A stretch of DNA of 64,000 nt, taken from assembly GCA_021776245.1 (NCBI GenBank), contig JAJFGF010000004.1:1-64000 (forward strand), read 5' to 3'. Positions 34,563 to 44,911 of this stretch are shown in pieces. Under the pieces are notes generated by a model, which saw nothing but the letters and a program-made list of their open reading frames with translations, was not told the origin of the DNA and ran no database searches. Source of the stretch: Hyphococcus sp. Its GTDB lineage: Bacteria > Pseudomonadota > Alphaproteobacteria > Caulobacterales > Parvularculaceae. The position numbers were made by a program, and so were the translations under genes. Numbering within the stretch: position 1 is the stretch's first letter; the number at the start of each line of letters is the position of its first letter.

Positions 34563-35011
34563 AATTGTTGGTTCCGCCTGTCGTTCAAGTCATAGTGTCT
34601 GCAATCGCGATGTGGGTGCTCAAAAAACAATTTCCGCTTCTCGATTTCGCACTTACTCATCGACGTTTGATTGCGAGCGCACTCATTGCAAGCGGACTAA
34701 TCATAACCGTCATCGCTGTCGCCGACTTTGGCAAGGCGAAGACAACAGTTAATCCAACAACGCCGTCACAAGCCAATACGCTGATCATCGGCGGGCTATA
34801 TCGGTTCAGCCGCAATCCCATGTATCTTGGCTTCCTGATGATCTTAAGTGGTTGGGCTGTCGGCTTGGGAAATCTTGCAGTGATTGGAATCCTGATGGTT
34901 TTCGTCTGGTACATGACAGTGTTCCAGATCAAACCCGAAGAACAGGCGCTAGGGGAAAAATTCGGCGCTGACTATGAAGCGTACCGCGAAAGCGTGCGCC
35001 GCTGGATTTAA
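34559..35011 (+). CDS. Isoprenylcysteine carboxyl methyltransferase-like membrane protein
   Basis: 150 residues with three to four transmembrane helices. GGLYRFSRNPMYLGFLMILSGWAVGLGN is the ICMT/PEMT (phospholipid methyltransferase) signature for S-adenosylmethionine binding, and the C-terminal EEQALGEKFGADYEAYRESVRRW is also typical. Bacterial members methylate unknown lipid or isoprenoid acceptors. It overlaps the VOC gene (ATGA) and ends the four-gene operon beginning with the E1 gene. Confidence 0.87.
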   Translation: MKLLVPPVVQVIVSAIAMWVLKKQFPLLDFALTHRRLIASALIASGLIITVIAVADFGKAKTTVNPTTPSQANTLIIGGLYRFSRNPMYLGFLMILSGWAVGLGNLAVIGILMVFVWYMTVFQIKPEEQALGEKFGADYEAYRESVRRWI

Positions 35012-35020
35012 GATCGGTTG

Positions 35021-35083
35021 CTAGCGCACCACATCAATCATTTGCGCCATCACGGCGAGATATTCGCGAGCAATGTGATGGCG
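35021..35083 (-). pseudogene. Residual 3' tail of a second M14 carboxypeptidase gene
   Basis: Directly after the stop of the protease gene, in the same frame, the minus strand reads RHHIAREYLAVMAQMIDVVR and a stop. The intact carboxypeptidase nearby ends RDNLAVMAQMIDVVR. The first 21 bases (35021-35041) are identical to 36020-36040, and similarity continues to about 35075. It has no start of its own. The relic is diverged, so it is not a fresh duplication. Confidence 0.78.
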
Positions 35084-35995
35084 TCAAAACCAAATATTGT
35101 AGTTCAATCCCCGGCCATCATCCAGAGTAATTGCGTCTCTGCCTTCTAACGAAAAAAGCCGTGCATCAACTTCTGCCAAGGCACAATTATTTTCATATAG
35201 CCCGCAGGGCCAGACGGGTTCAATTCTGCGGCCCAATGATGAAATTATCCAAGAAATATAGGTTGGTCCCGACCGATCAGATGTTTCCCATCCGCGTGCG
35301 ACCACCCCGATTAGGGAACCATTTTGGTCTAAAGCCGCCCCACCGCTCATACCTCCTAGAGAACCACAATCAATTTCAATCGCAGGAAAAGGAATGAGAA
35401 GCTTATCTCGCCCCTCGGGAAACACACTGACTACTACACCCTTGGAAATGTACAGATCCGCACCAAAAGTAATATTATCCTTACACCAATCAATTCCATC
35501 GCCTCGAAAGCCGACTATCGTAACATTGTCACCGTTCTTTGGAGCCCGCGTTGTGGCACCAATTCGATAGTAAGTATTTTTGGGCGGCAGACCCGACGCA
35601 GCTGCTATCGATAAAATGGCTATGTCGTCGTTCAGGTCATGAGATATCTTCGAGACCCGCCAAATTTGTGCACAATCACCACAAATTCCAAATAAGTATG
35701 GCTGTATTTTTTCTTGGCTTAAATCGTCAAATTGATCACCAAAATTGTGAGTAGCGGTTAGAGCTATGCCAGGAGCTACTATCGCCGCTGATCCTATCAG
35801 TTCTGTCGAATTTTCCGATTTTAGCACTAGCCCACATATACTGCCCTTAAAATACTCCCAATTGACGACACCTCGTGGTTGCCGCAACGCGTCAGATTTC
35901 TGGAGACCGACATTATTGAAGACTATCTTATGACCAACGGACAAGTTCTTAGTTGGGTCATCGGTAATTTGACACGATTTAATATCACCAGCCAA
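35084..35995 (-). CDS. Trypsin-like serine protease, AT-rich, probable acquisition
   Basis: 303 residues, visibly AT-richer than all neighbours. A chymotrypsin-fold triad is readable: His83 in LTATHNF, Asp123/124 in LNDDIAIL and Ser217 in LGGMSGGAA. There are six or more Cys, including an FGICGDCAQIW segment. No signal peptide is seen. Such cytoplasmic trypsin-like domains occur in stress responses and in some defence modules, but no partner gene is present, so the target is unknown. The gene lies between an intact M14 carboxypeptidase and a decayed tail of the same kind of gene, consistent with insertion. The first ATG of the ORF was used, as no better start is visible. Confidence 0.77.
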   Translation of the reverse strand: MAGDIKSCQITDDPTKNLSVGHKIVFNNVGLQKSDALRQPRGVVNWEYFKGSICGLVLKSENSTELIGSAAIVAPGIALTATHNFGDQFDDLSQEKIQPYLFGICGDCAQIWRVSKISHDLNDDIAILSIAAASGLPPKNTYYRIGATTRAPKNGDNVTIVGFRGDGIDWCKDNITFGADLYISKGVVVSVFPEGRDKLLIPFPAIEIDCGSLGGMSGGAALDQNGSLIGVVARGWETSDRSGPTYISWIISSLGRRIEPVWPCGLYENNCALAEVDARLFSLEGRDAITLDDGRGLNYNIWF

Positions 35996-36019
35996 ATCAC
36001 ATGCCTTTTCGACTAAGTT

Positions 36020-37150
36020 CTAGCGCACCACATCAATCATCTGCGCCATTACCGCGAGATTATCGCGCCCGAATTTGCGGCAGCGTTCCGGCGACCAGCC
36101 ATAGACCGGGTCGGGGTTGATATTTGCGTCCTTGAACGGCATTTCCAGCGTCATCGAAAGACAATTCCAGGTTTCAGCTACATAGCTGTTTGCAATATCG
36201 AGATTGGCGGCGCCGGGCGCCGCGGCGGGATATCCGTCCTTCGTCTGGAAATCCTTGCTCGCCTCCAGAAGCAGCGCGGCATACCGATCACACAACATTT
36301 CGTGGCGATCGTTCCAGGACGGAATGCCTTTGGCGCTGTCGAGGAAATTATTGGGGATCGCCTCGTCGCCATGGACATCCAAAAAGAAGTCAACGCCGGT
36401 TTCCTGCATTTTCCGGCGCACGAGGAAAACCTCCGGACTGAGCTCCATGCTCGTATTGCGCCATGCGCGGTTTAAATCCGTACCCGCCGCATTGGTGCGC
36501 AAATGACCGCGTTTTACGCCGTCCAAATTCATACAGGGAATAATATGCACAACCGCTTTTTCACGCAGAATTTGCGCCGCCGGATCATCTTCGTCTGTTA
36601 TGCGTGCGAGAAATCCTTCCATCCACCATGACGCCATGGTCTCGCCGGGATGCTGGCGGGCGTTTACCCAATAATGGCGTTTGTTTTCGCCCGGCTCACC
36701 AGCGCGGAAATAATCAATATCCTGACCATCAAGGGTCTGGCCCAAATATTCATGGGCGATCAGCGAAGAACGCCGCGTCTTCTCAACAAGCGCTTTGCAC
36801 CGCGCTGCAGGATAGGCGGCAAAATATGCATAATAGACGCGGTCGTGATCAGGCGTGTGCTTGATCGTCAGCGATCTTCCATCATAGCCGGTTTCGACAC
36901 GAAACCAGCGCTCATGATCATAGGACGCGACCGCACGATAGTCGTTCCAACCGCCTGGATAGGACGCTCCGTTTGCATTGACGATATTCATCACCAGGGG
37001 GCGCGTCATAGCCCCCTCCACGCAATAGAAAAACCACTGGTAAAATTTTGCTTTTCCGTCCTGCTCAATCTCCAGACGAATATCCGAAAGGTTAGAAAGG
37101 TCAAGGCAATTGATATTGCCATGGTCGAAGTCGCTGGAAATTTTGATCAT
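36020..37150 (-). CDS. M14 family zinc carboxypeptidase (cytosolic carboxypeptidase-like)
   Basis: 376 residues. The zinc ligands H167 and E170 lie in ARQHPGETMASW, with H260 in LDVHGDE, and the catalytic Glu is in TLEMPFK (~341). NLDGVKRGHLRTNAAGTDLNRAW is the substrate-binding stretch of M14 enzymes. An N-terminal beta-sandwich precedes the catalytic domain (residues ~1-130), as in the cytosolic carboxypeptidase (M14-type AGBL/Nna1-like) subfamily, which trims C-terminal residues. Its 3' end is duplicated as a relic next to the trypsin-like gene. Cytoplasmic location likely. Confidence 0.93.
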   Translation of the reverse strand: MIKISSDFDHGNINCLDLSNLSDIRLEIEQDGKAKFYQWFFYCVEGAMTRPLVMNIVNANGASYPGGWNDYRAVASYDHERWFRVETGYDGRSLTIKHTPDHDRVYYAYFAAYPAARCKALVEKTRRSSLIAHEYLGQTLDGQDIDYFRAGEPGENKRHYWVNARQHPGETMASWWMEGFLARITDEDDPAAQILREKAVVHIIPCMNLDGVKRGHLRTNAAGTDLNRAWRNTSMELSPEVFLVRRKMQETGVDFFLDVHGDEAIPNNFLDSAKGIPSWNDRHEMLCDRYAALLLEASKDFQTKDGYPAAAPGAANLDIANSYVAETWNCLSMTLEMPFKDANINPDPVYGWSPERCRKFGRDNLAVMAQMIDVVR

Positions 37151-37255
37151 GTTTACTCAAATGGCGGCTGCTACAAAGCGGCTGTGCTGAATCGATTCGG
37201 GCCTGCAGCAATACTGACTAAAAAGGGTATTTACACCGATTGCGTGGGAATGTGA

Positions 37256-39055
37256 TCAGGCGTCCGTCTCGGTTATTGGCCGCACCACGCGGATATGGAC
37301 GTCTTTCAATTGCTCCGGTCCGGCAGGCGCCGGGGCGCCCAGCAGCAAATCCTCGGCCTGCTGATTCATTGGGAACATCGTGACTTCACGGATGTTTTCC
37401 TGGTTGCAGAGCAGCATTACGATACGCTCCAACCCCAGCGCACAACCGCCATGGGGCGGCGCGCCGTATTTGAAAGCGTTTAGCATCCCGCCAAACTTGT
37501 CTTCGACCACTTCAGGACCATAGCCCGCGATCTCAAAGGCGCGAACCATAATATCCGGCCGGTGGTTTCGAATGGCGCCTGAACCGAGCTCATACCCGTT
37601 GCAAACAAGATCATATTGAAACGCCTTGATCGCCAGCTTGTCTTCATCCGTATGCGCTGCTTCCAGCGCCTGCAGCCCGCCTTGCGGCATTGAGAACGGA
37701 TTGTGACCAAACTCAACTTTCTTTTTTTCTTCGTCCCATTCATACATCGGAAAATCAATGATCCATGCGAGCTCAAACCGGTCCTTGTTGGTGATTTCCA
37801 ACTCTTCGCCAATCAGCACGCGCGCCTTGGCGGCAACAGCGACAAAATCTTTAGGCTTGCCCGCCAGGAAGAACGCCGCGTCGCCCGGCTTCATGCCAAG
37901 CTGATCGCGAACCGCCGCTGAACGCTCCGGTCCGATGTTTTTCGCTAATGGACCTTTCACTTCGTCTTCGGCAAAAATCATATATCCCATGCCCGGCAGG
38001 CCCTGTTTTTGCGCCCAGGAATTCATCCGGTCACAAAATGCGCGGCTGCCGCCGCCGGGCGCCGGGATGGCGCGAATTTCATGGCGCGGATCGGATTCCA
38101 GAATTGAGGCGAAGACTTTGAATCCGCTGCCGCGGAAATGATCGGAAACCACATGCATTTCGATGGGGCAACGCAGATCCGGCTTGTCGGTGCCATATTT
38201 CAACATTGCAACGTCGAAGGGGATCATTGGAAACGGGTAGACCGTTACGCTGCGATCACCGGCAAATTTTGCAAATGTATCGCGCGTGACGGGGCCCACA
38301 GCATCAAACACGTCCTGGCGCTCAACGAAACTCATCTCCATATCGAGCTGATAGAACTCACCCGCAGAGCGGTCCGCACGGGCGTCCTCATCGCGAAAAC
38401 ACGGGGCGATCTGATAGTAGCGGTCAAACCCCGAAACCATGATCAATTGTTTGAAAACCTGCGGCGCCTGGGGCAACGCGTAAAACTTGCCCGGATGCAA
38501 ACGCGACGGCACCAGAAAATCCCGGGCGCCTTCCGGAGAAGACGCTGTGAGGATCGGCGTATGAAAATCCGTGAAGCCTTTGGCTTCCATACCGCGGCGA
38601 ATTTCACTGGTGACCGCCGATCGCAACATGATGTTGGCGTGGAGGGTATCGCGCCGCAAATCGAGATAACGGTGCTTCATGCGGATATCTTCGGGATAAT
38701 CCGGCTCGCCAAAGACCGGCAATGGCAGTTCTTCAGCTTCGGATAACACCTCGAAACGCTCAATCCGGATTTCGACTTCTCCGGTCGGCAGATTCGGATT
38801 TACAACCTCGGCGTCGCGCGCCACAACCTTGCCGTCGACAAGGATGACACTTTCCTGGCGAATATGCTCCACATCCGCAAAAAACGGCATTTCCGGCTCA
38901 ACAACGAGCTGTGTCAGGCCGTAATGGTCCCGCAAATCGACGAACAATAGCCCCCCATGATCACGCTTGCGATGGACCCAACCGGAAAGGCGGACCGGCT
39001 GACCGACGTCGCTTTTGCGCAGTTCGCCGCAATGATGAGTGCGATAGGCGTGCAT
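37256..39055 (-). CDS. aspS: Aspartyl-tRNA synthetase
   Basis: 599 residues from the ATG at 39055 ([18 protein letters not shown]), with AGGG upstream and the usual bacterial N-terminus; the track start at 39130 adds a non-conserved leader. An OB-fold anticodon-binding domain (residues ~1-110) is followed by the class II catalytic core (motif 2 [10 protein letters not shown], motif 3 GLERIVMLL) and an inserted GAD domain (~290-420). The length matches the bacterial type. It charges tRNA-Asp. Divergent from rnd. Confidence 0.97.
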   Translation of the reverse strand: MHAYRTHHCGELRKSDVGQPVRLSGWVHRKRDHGGLLFVDLRDHYGLTQLVVEPEMPFFADVEHIRQESVILVDGKVVARDAEVVNPNLPTGEVEIRIERFEVLSEAEELPLPVFGEPDYPEDIRMKHRYLDLRRDTLHANIMLRSAVTSEIRRGMEAKGFTDFHTPILTASSPEGARDFLVPSRLHPGKFYALPQAPQVFKQLIMVSGFDRYYQIAPCFRDEDARADRSAGEFYQLDMEMSFVERQDVFDAVGPVTRDTFAKFAGDRSVTVYPFPMIPFDVAMLKYGTDKPDLRCPIEMHVVSDHFRGSGFKVFASILESDPRHEIRAIPAPGGGSRAFCDRMNSWAQKQGLPGMGYMIFAEDEVKGPLAKNIGPERSAAVRDQLGMKPGDAAFFLAGKPKDFVAVAAKARVLIGEELEITNKDRFELAWIIDFPMYEWDEEKKKVEFGHNPFSMPQGGLQALEAAHTDEDKLAIKAFQYDLVCNGYELGSGAIRNHRPDIMVRAFEIAGYGPEVVEDKFGGMLNAFKYGAPPHGGCALGLERIVMLLCNQENIREVTMFPMNQQAEDLLLGAPAPAGPEQLKDVHIRVVRPITETDA

Positions 39056-39217
39056 GGAAAAACCCTGAAACCGTTGAATTGAAAGGATAAGAAGACGCGC
39101 CGAAGTGGCCTTCGCTGGCCTTGTTGTCAAGGGTTTCCTGCTTTTTCCACCGATGCGCCCTGCGCCGCAGCGATTGGTTGATGACGGCCCGGCCGGACGC
39201 TGTTAGAAGCCCGCCTC

Positions 39218-40363
39218 ATGCGTGTTATTACCACCACCGACGAACTTCAGGCCTTTTCCGCAGATCTGGCGCAACGGCCTTTTGCCGCCGTCGATACCGA
39301 GTTCATGCGGGAGCGAACTTATTGGCCCATCCTCTGCCTCATTCAGGCAGCGGCGGATGGCGTTGAGGCCATTATCGACCCCCTCGCCGATGGCCTGGAT
39401 CTGGCGCCCTTTCTGGACGTCATGACCGATCGCAATGTGGTCAAGGTCTTTCACGCGGCGCGGCAGGATCTGGAGATTTTCTATCAGTTGATCAAGGATG
39501 TCCCCGCGCCGTTGTTCGACAGCCAGATTGCCGCCATGGCCTGCGGATTTGGCGATCAGATCGGTTATGAGCCGTTGATGCGCGGCCTGCTCGGCGCATC
39601 GATCGACAAAGGGTCGCGATTTACCGATTGGGCGCGCCGCCCACTGACGGATGCGCAGTTAAACTACGCGCTTTCGGACGTCACGCATTTGCGAGACGCT
39701 TATCCGATGATGCAGGACAAACTGAAAACCCAGACCCGGACCCATTGGGTCGAGGCGGAAATGGGCGCGCTCTATGACCCCGATCTTTATCATGTCAAAC
39801 CGGAAAACGCTTGGAAACGGCTGAAATTGAAGGGCGTACGGCCAAAGGAACTCGGCGCTGTCGTGAAACTCGCCGAGTGGCGCGAAAATGAAGCCCAGAC
39901 GAAAGATGTTCCCCGCAGCCGCATCTTAAAGGACGAGGCGATATTTGAACTTGCGCGCTTGCAGCCGAAAACCGCGAAAGACCTTTCTCGCGCGCGCAGT
40001 CTTTCGTCGGGATTTGAGCGATCCTCCGCGGGCAGCGCGATCCTCAGTGCAATTCAAGAAGGCGCGGCGGCAGCGCGTGACGATCTGCCGACAATTGCCA
40101 GATCCGAGCGGCAAAAACCGCCTGGCGAAGTTGTTGAGCTTCTTAAGGTGCTGCTGAAACGTCAATGCGAAGCCTTTGATGTTGCTCCGAAATTGATTGC
40201 TTCTTCGGCGGACCTTGAAGAAATTGCCCTGAACGATGGTGCTGAAGTTCCAGCCCTGGCTGGATGGCGGCGCGAAGTGTTCGGCGAGGCGGCGATACGA
40301 CTCAAACGCGGCGAGTTGGCGCTTAAGCTTAAGAACGGCGCGGTTGAGCTAATTGAGACCTAA
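39218..40363 (+). CDS. rnd: Ribonuclease D
   Basis: 381 residues. It is a 3'-5' exoribonuclease for tRNA and small RNA ends. DEDDy catalytic residues are visible in AAVDTEFMRE (DxE), KVFHAARQDLEIF (D) and NYALSDVTHL (Y..D). An HRDC-type helical domain follows from about residue 205. It is divergent from aspS, about 160 bases apart, a common neighbourhood in alphaproteobacteria. The start has no strong ribosome site, but it is where the exonuclease fold begins. Confidence 0.94.
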   Translation: MRVITTTDELQAFSADLAQRPFAAVDTEFMRERTYWPILCLIQAAADGVEAIIDPLADGLDLAPFLDVMTDRNVVKVFHAARQDLEIFYQLIKDVPAPLFDSQIAAMACGFGDQIGYEPLMRGLLGASIDKGSRFTDWARRPLTDAQLNYALSDVTHLRDAYPMMQDKLKTQTRTHWVEAEMGALYDPDLYHVKPENAWKRLKLKGVRPKELGAVVKLAEWRENEAQTKDVPRSRILKDEAIFELARLQPKTAKDLSRARSLSSGFERSSAGSAILSAIQEGAAAARDDLPTIARSERQKPPGEVVELLKVLLKRQCEAFDVAPKLIASSADLEEIALNDGAEVPALAGWRREVFGEAAIRLKRGELALKLKNGAVELIET

Positions 40364-40378
40364 GGCTCGTTCGAAAAC

Positions 40379-41881
40379 CTAGCCTTCATAAATCTCGACC
40401 GGCTCTGCTTCGAATGCGGCCGCGAGCGCGCCCAAACGTTTGCGCGGCGTCTCCCCCATCAGCGCCTGGCGATTTTCGGGCGCGCGAAATATAAGCCTCC
40501 CGGATTCGAGCTCGAGCCGGCAGCCCTGCAAAGGCGCACTTAATTTTGGCGCCAATGCAGCGACAAAACGCATGGCCAGCCCCAAGCGTATCGCTTTTTG
40601 CTGTGCATCCCAGGATAATAAGCCAATTACCCGCTCATCGGGCAGCGTAGTCGCGCGGCCCTCATGGCGCCGGTAAAGCGCCAGCGCCACCCCAACGCGT
40701 TCTTCATGACTAACGCCAACAAAGGGGGCGCTCAGCGCTGCGTCAAATGCCTGGACCGCGCGCAAATCCGGATGAAAATAGGCGCCGATATCGATCAACA
40801 GGCAAGCCGCATCACGCAGCCGCCGCTCCGCGTTACTGTCATCAGCGAATAACGGCGCGATGACGGTAGTAACTGCGTCGCCATAGTCGGGCGCCGGCGC
40901 GAGCCTTTCGGCAAAAAACCTGCAGGCGGCAATCAATGGATCCGCCTTGCGTTCGCTCTTCGAAAGGTCCTGGTACAAAAGCCCTTCACGCACGCCGCCA
41001 GACGAAACAATGACTCTTTTGGCCGAGCTCCGTTCAAGGACCGACCGCATCACAAGCGACGCATAAGGCAGCGTTTCAATCCGCCGGCGCGGGATACCGG
41101 GGATGTCCTCGAGTGATCGACGGCTTTGACGTGAAACAAGATCGCATATCTCTGTCGCCTGCGTTGTGGTCATTTCGTAATGGTGCAATACCGACAATGG
41201 ATAGCTGCGCAATCGCATATGAATGCGCGCAACAGCGCGCCATGCGCCGCCGACAGCATAAAGCGTATCGAAAGCGTCGTTGCCCAGGAATTTCGCGCTA
41301 TCAAGTTCTTTTTCAATCATTTTCTTGGCGGCGCTTAAATCATCCCGCGCTGCGCGCATTACATTGAACGGTCCGACCGGCAGGCTTGTGTTTTGCTCTA
41401 TGCCGCCTTTTTTAAGCGCCACCAGTTCCAGGCTGCCGCCGCCCATATCGCCGACGAGGCCGGTAGCGCCGGGTTCGAAGGACACAACGCCCATCGCCGC
41501 GAGATGCGCTTCCTCAACGCCTGAGATAATATTTACGTCAAACCCAAGGCCTGAGATCGCAGCGACAAATTTCGCTCCGTCTTTTGCCTCACGCACTGCG
41601 GCTGTGGCAATCGCATGCACGGGCGGGCGGCCATATTCGTCAAGGATGCGGCGAAACCGGGTCAGTGTCGCGATAGCGTCAGCGACAGCGTCGGGATTGA
41701 GACGGCCGTCTTCAGTCATATCGCGGCCGAGGCCGCATAGCGCTTTTTCATTACAGATTGAAATCGGCGCCCGACCGGGTCCGTTATAGATAACAAGCCG
41801 AACCGAATTCGACCCGATATCGACTACTGCTTTGCAGTGTGAGAGCGGCGATTTCACCGCGGTTTTTTTTGATGACCCCAT
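40379..41881 (-). CDS. ppx: Exopolyphosphatase/guanosine pentaphosphatase (Ppx/GppA)
   Basis: 500 residues from ATG 41881; the track start at 41896 is a TTG. The actin-like ATPase-type fold begins VVDIGSNSVRLVIYNG, with GDMGGGSLELVAL (phosphate-binding loop) and a C-terminal HD-like region containing DAACLLIDIGAYFHP. It removes terminal phosphates from polyphosphate and pppGpp. It lies 60 bases after ppk in the same direction, so synthesis and degradation of polyphosphate are probably co-transcribed. Confidence 0.94.
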   Translation of the reverse strand: MGSSKKTAVKSPLSHCKAVVDIGSNSVRLVIYNGPGRAPISICNEKALCGLGRDMTEDGRLNPDAVADAIATLTRFRRILDEYGRPPVHAIATAAVREAKDGAKFVAAISGLGFDVNIISGVEEAHLAAMGVVSFEPGATGLVGDMGGGSLELVALKKGGIEQNTSLPVGPFNVMRAARDDLSAAKKMIEKELDSAKFLGNDAFDTLYAVGGAWRAVARIHMRLRSYPLSVLHHYEMTTTQATEICDLVSRQSRRSLEDIPGIPRRRIETLPYASLVMRSVLERSSAKRVIVSSGGVREGLLYQDLSKSERKADPLIAACRFFAERLAPAPDYGDAVTTVIAPLFADDSNAERRLRDAACLLIDIGAYFHPDLRAVQAFDAALSAPFVGVSHEERVGVALALYRRHEGRATTLPDERVIGLLSWDAQQKAIRLGLAMRFVAALAPKLSAPLQGCRLELESGRLIFRAPENRQALMGETPRKRLGALAAAFEAEPVEIYEG

Positions 41882-41953
41882 CTCGCTCGCATCCAACCGT
41901 CAAATGAACCCGCTGATGTTCAGCATTTCGCGATTCGCCCGACGATGACGTTT

Positions 41954-44143
41954 TTACTTTCGCCGTCTCAGCTCCCTGGGCGCATTGTACTCAATCGCCG
42001 CGCCCCGGCCGGAAAGGCTTGGATTAGTCATCATATAGGTATGGACATTAAAGGGCGCGCGTTCGACCGGCGCGGCTGCCCGTTCATAGGTCCCGTCAGC
42101 AAGAAGCCTCCAGCTTTGCGCCTCGTCATTGAGGTTGGCGACCATAATGTAGTCCAGAATTTGACTGTGCACCGTCGGATTCTCGACCGGGCAAAACACT
42201 TCGACCCGCCGGTTAAGATTGCGGGGCATCAAATCCGCCGACGAAACCAGAATTTTGGCCTGAGCGTTCGGCAAGGCGCCGCCGGCGCCAAAGCAATAGA
42301 TCCGCGCATGCTCAAGAAACCGGCCGACAATGCTCTTGACACGAATATTTTCCGATAGGCCAGCCACGCCGGGGCGCAAACAACAAATGCCGCGCACAAT
42401 AAGATCAATTTGAACGCCGGCCTGGGAGGCTTCATAAAACTTGTCGATCACTTCACCATCGACCAGCGCATTCATCTTCGCCCAGATCGCCGCCGATTTG
42501 CCTTTTTTTGCGTTCCTTATTTCTTTGTCGATCAGTTTCAAAATATGCGCCCGCGCAGTAAGCGGCGCTACGGCAAATTTTTCAAATCTCTCCGGCGCCG
42601 CATAGCCGGTAATATAGTTAAACACTTTCGCCGCGTCACGGCCAATCGCGGGATCACAGGTAAAGAGCGACAAGTCGGTGTATATCTTGGCGGTGATGGG
42701 ATGGTAGTTACCGGTTCCCACATGAGTATAGGTTCGCGCGCGGTCGGCTTCCTGGCGCACGACAAGCGATAATTTCGCGTGGGTTTTATACTCAACAAAC
42801 CCGTAGACAACATTAACGCCTGCGCGCTCCAGGGCCCGCGCCCATCTGATATTTGCCTCTTCGTCAAACCGCGCCTTCAACTCAACAAGCGCTGTTACAT
42901 TTTTGCCGGCTTCAGCTGCCTCGATCAACGCTTCAACGATCGGCGATTGTTTTGACGTGCGATAGAGCGTCTGTTTGATCGCCACCACTTTTGGATCGGC
43001 CGCCGCCTGTTTCAAAAACTGAACGACGACGTCGAAAGATTCATAAGGGTGGTGCACCAGAATATCCTTGGCGCGGATTGCTGAAAAACAATCCCCGCCA
43101 TGTTCGCGGATGCGTTCGGGAAATCGCGGCTCAAACGGCTCGAACTGCAAATCCGGCCGGTCGGATGGTATCAATTGGTTGGTCTGCGCCAACCCAAGCA
43201 ATCCGTCCACCAAGATGACATCCTGCGACGTCGCCTGCAGGCGGTCGCAAATAAGATCGCGCAAATGAGGCGTCGTTGTCGCATCAATTTTGACGCGGAT
43301 CACATCGCCCCGGCGGCGGCGCTTCAACATCGTTTCGAAGACCCGCACCAGATCTTCGGCTTCTTCTTCTATTTCAACGTCGGAGTCTCGCAGCACGCGA
43401 TAGGCGCCATGAGCGACGATCTCAAAGCCGGGAAAGACCTGATTGATAAATCGAACAATTACCTTTTCGAGGGAGATAAACCGGACCTGAGCCCGCCCCG
43501 CTTCTCCCACCGTTCCGTCAGGCAATCGGATAAAGCGACCGATATTTATTGGCACCGGCAGCAAGGCCTGCATGATCTCGCCGTCGCGGCGTTTCAGCTC
43601 AAAGCAAAGAACGAAACCGAGATTGGGTACAAAAGGAAAAGGGTGCGCCGGATCGAGCGCCAGCGGGGTCAGAACCGGAAAAATATTCGAATGGAATTCG
43701 TTTTCCAGCCACGCGCTGTCGGTTTCTGTAATTTCATCATCCCCAACAACGCTAACGCCGGTAGCGCGCATCAACGGCGTCAATTCGCGCCAGCAGCGTT
43801 GCTGTTCTTCCATCAACGCCATGGCCCGCTCATTGATCAGCGTCAGCTGTTCCTGCGGCGACAATCCTTCCTGACTAACAACAGAAATCCCCTCGCGCAC
43901 TTGTCCGCGCAGCCCGGCAACCCGCACCATGAAAAACTCATCAAGGTTGCTCGCCGATATCGACAGGAATCGCAGCCGCTCAAGCGGCGGATGGTTCTGG
44001 TTGAAGGCTTCTTCAAGCACGCGCGAATTGAACGCCAACCAGGAAAGCTCGCGATTAATGAAGCGCTGCGGCGAATTCGGCGCGATTTGCAGCGCCGCTT
44101 TCTTGCCAATCCCCTGCCTCAAACCGTCATCAGCGCCGGCCAC
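41954..44143 (-). CDS. ppk: Polyphosphate kinase 1
   Basis: 729 residues, the usual PPK1 length. Four-domain layout: N domain ([19 protein letters not shown] and [17 protein letters not shown]), a head domain, and C1/C2 PLD-like domains. The phosphorylated catalytic His is in [13 protein letters not shown], and [18 protein letters not shown] contains the second conserved His. It polymerises phosphate from ATP. It lies upstream of ppx and downstream of hdaA, a syntenic block in alphaproteobacteria. Confidence 0.97.
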   Translation of the reverse strand: MAGADDGLRQGIGKKAALQIAPNSPQRFINRELSWLAFNSRVLEEAFNQNHPPLERLRFLSISASNLDEFFMVRVAGLRGQVREGISVVSQEGLSPQEQLTLINERAMALMEEQQRCWRELTPLMRATGVSVVGDDEITETDSAWLENEFHSNIFPVLTPLALDPAHPFPFVPNLGFVLCFELKRRDGEIMQALLPVPINIGRFIRLPDGTVGEAGRAQVRFISLEKVIVRFINQVFPGFEIVAHGAYRVLRDSDVEIEEEAEDLVRVFETMLKRRRRGDVIRVKIDATTTPHLRDLICDRLQATSQDVILVDGLLGLAQTNQLIPSDRPDLQFEPFEPRFPERIREHGGDCFSAIRAKDILVHHPYESFDVVVQFLKQAAADPKVVAIKQTLYRTSKQSPIVEALIEAAEAGKNVTALVELKARFDEEANIRWARALERAGVNVVYGFVEYKTHAKLSLVVRQEADRARTYTHVGTGNYHPITAKIYTDLSLFTCDPAIGRDAAKVFNYITGYAAPERFEKFAVAPLTARAHILKLIDKEIRNAKKGKSAAIWAKMNALVDGEVIDKFYEASQAGVQIDLIVRGICCLRPGVAGLSENIRVKSIVGRFLEHARIYCFGAGGALPNAQAKILVSSADLMPRNLNRRVEVFCPVENPTVHSQILDYIMVANLNDEAQSWRLLADGTYERAAAPVERAPFNVHTYMMTNPSLSGRGAAIEYNAPRELRRRK

Positions 44144-44179
44144 ATGCCGCTCCTTTGGTCAACTTCAAGCCTTTCAGGT

Positions 44180-44884
44180 TTATGTCGTAAATTGGTTGCC
44201 AGAAAGCTCATCAATGAATTTTTGCACCAGCGCGACTGTAATTTTCCGTTTTTGGGCAAGAGCCGCGCGGTCCGCAAGCGCAACAAATCCATCAGCCGCC
44301 GCAAAGGTACGCGGCAACCGCGGGGCGGCAAAATCGATAACCGCACGGCTGACCGTCACCTGGCGGTCCCGGAAGCCTTTGGCGATGACGGCTCTGATCA
44401 ATGTTTCGTCCGGCTCATTCATGACTGCGCGGGGCATCGCTTCAAGTCTGGTGCGCAAATCCTTTAAACCCATCGACCAGTCCGACGGATGCCCGGCGCC
44501 TGTTAGGATAACCCGGGCCATAGAGGCGGCGCCGCTTTCAAGCGCCGCAAGAAAGCCATGCGAATCATGCGCCGGCAGACCGTCGACAACAACAAGCGGC
44601 GCTTCGACGAGCGCGCGCTCCAAATCTGAGGGATTAACAAATCGGCATGCGCGCCCGTCAGCGATGACATGGGCGAGATGGGTTTTGCCGGACTTTGGCG
44701 GGCCGCAAATAATCAGCGCCGGATCGTCAGACACCGCCCACCTTTGCGCCACCCGCCACGCCGCATCGTTGGCGTCGGAACGAACAAATCCAGCCGCCTC
44801 ATAGCGGGGCGGCCTATCTGGCAAATCCAGTGCGAGCTGCCCCGGACTATCGGCTTGCTTATTCATCATCGTGTTGCCGGGCAT
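44180..44884 (-). CDS. hdaA: DnaA-related regulatory inactivator HdaA
   Basis: 234 residues. A beta-clamp-binding motif QLALDLP near residue 16 is followed by an AAA+-like domain with CGPPKSGKTHLAHV (P-loop) and LVVVDGLPAHD (Walker B-like), ending in a helical DnaA-like part. HdaA/Hda stimulates hydrolysis of DnaA-bound ATP on the clamp to prevent re-initiation of replication. The exact start is uncertain (MPGNTMMNK has three possible ATGs, 44884, 44869, 44866). It is between the DUF2066 gene and ppk. Confidence 0.9.
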   Translation of the reverse strand: MPGNTMMNKQADSPGQLALDLPDRPPRYEAAGFVRSDANDAAWRVAQRWAVSDDPALIICGPPKSGKTHLAHVIADGRACRFVNPSDLERALVEAPLVVVDGLPAHDSHGFLAALESGAASMARVILTGAGHPSDWSMGLKDLRTRLEAMPRAVMNEPDETLIRAVIAKGFRDRQVTVSRAVIDFAAPRLPRTFAAADGFVALADRAALAQKRKITVALVQKFIDELSGNQFTT

Positions 44885-44911
44885 GGTCGCAACAGCCGCC
44901 TTCAGGTCGCC

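Noticed and set aside
35021-35086. Possible selenocysteine or readthrough at the TGA of the protease gene, since the frame continues into the relic
   Set aside because: The downstream codons match a carboxypeptidase tail, not the protease; there is no sign of a SECIS-like stem, and no selA/selB is in the window.
43100-44467. 455-residue plus-strand ORF opposite ppk and hdaA
   Set aside because: It is antisense to ppk and hdaA, both of which are clear; composition is that of a shadow frame.
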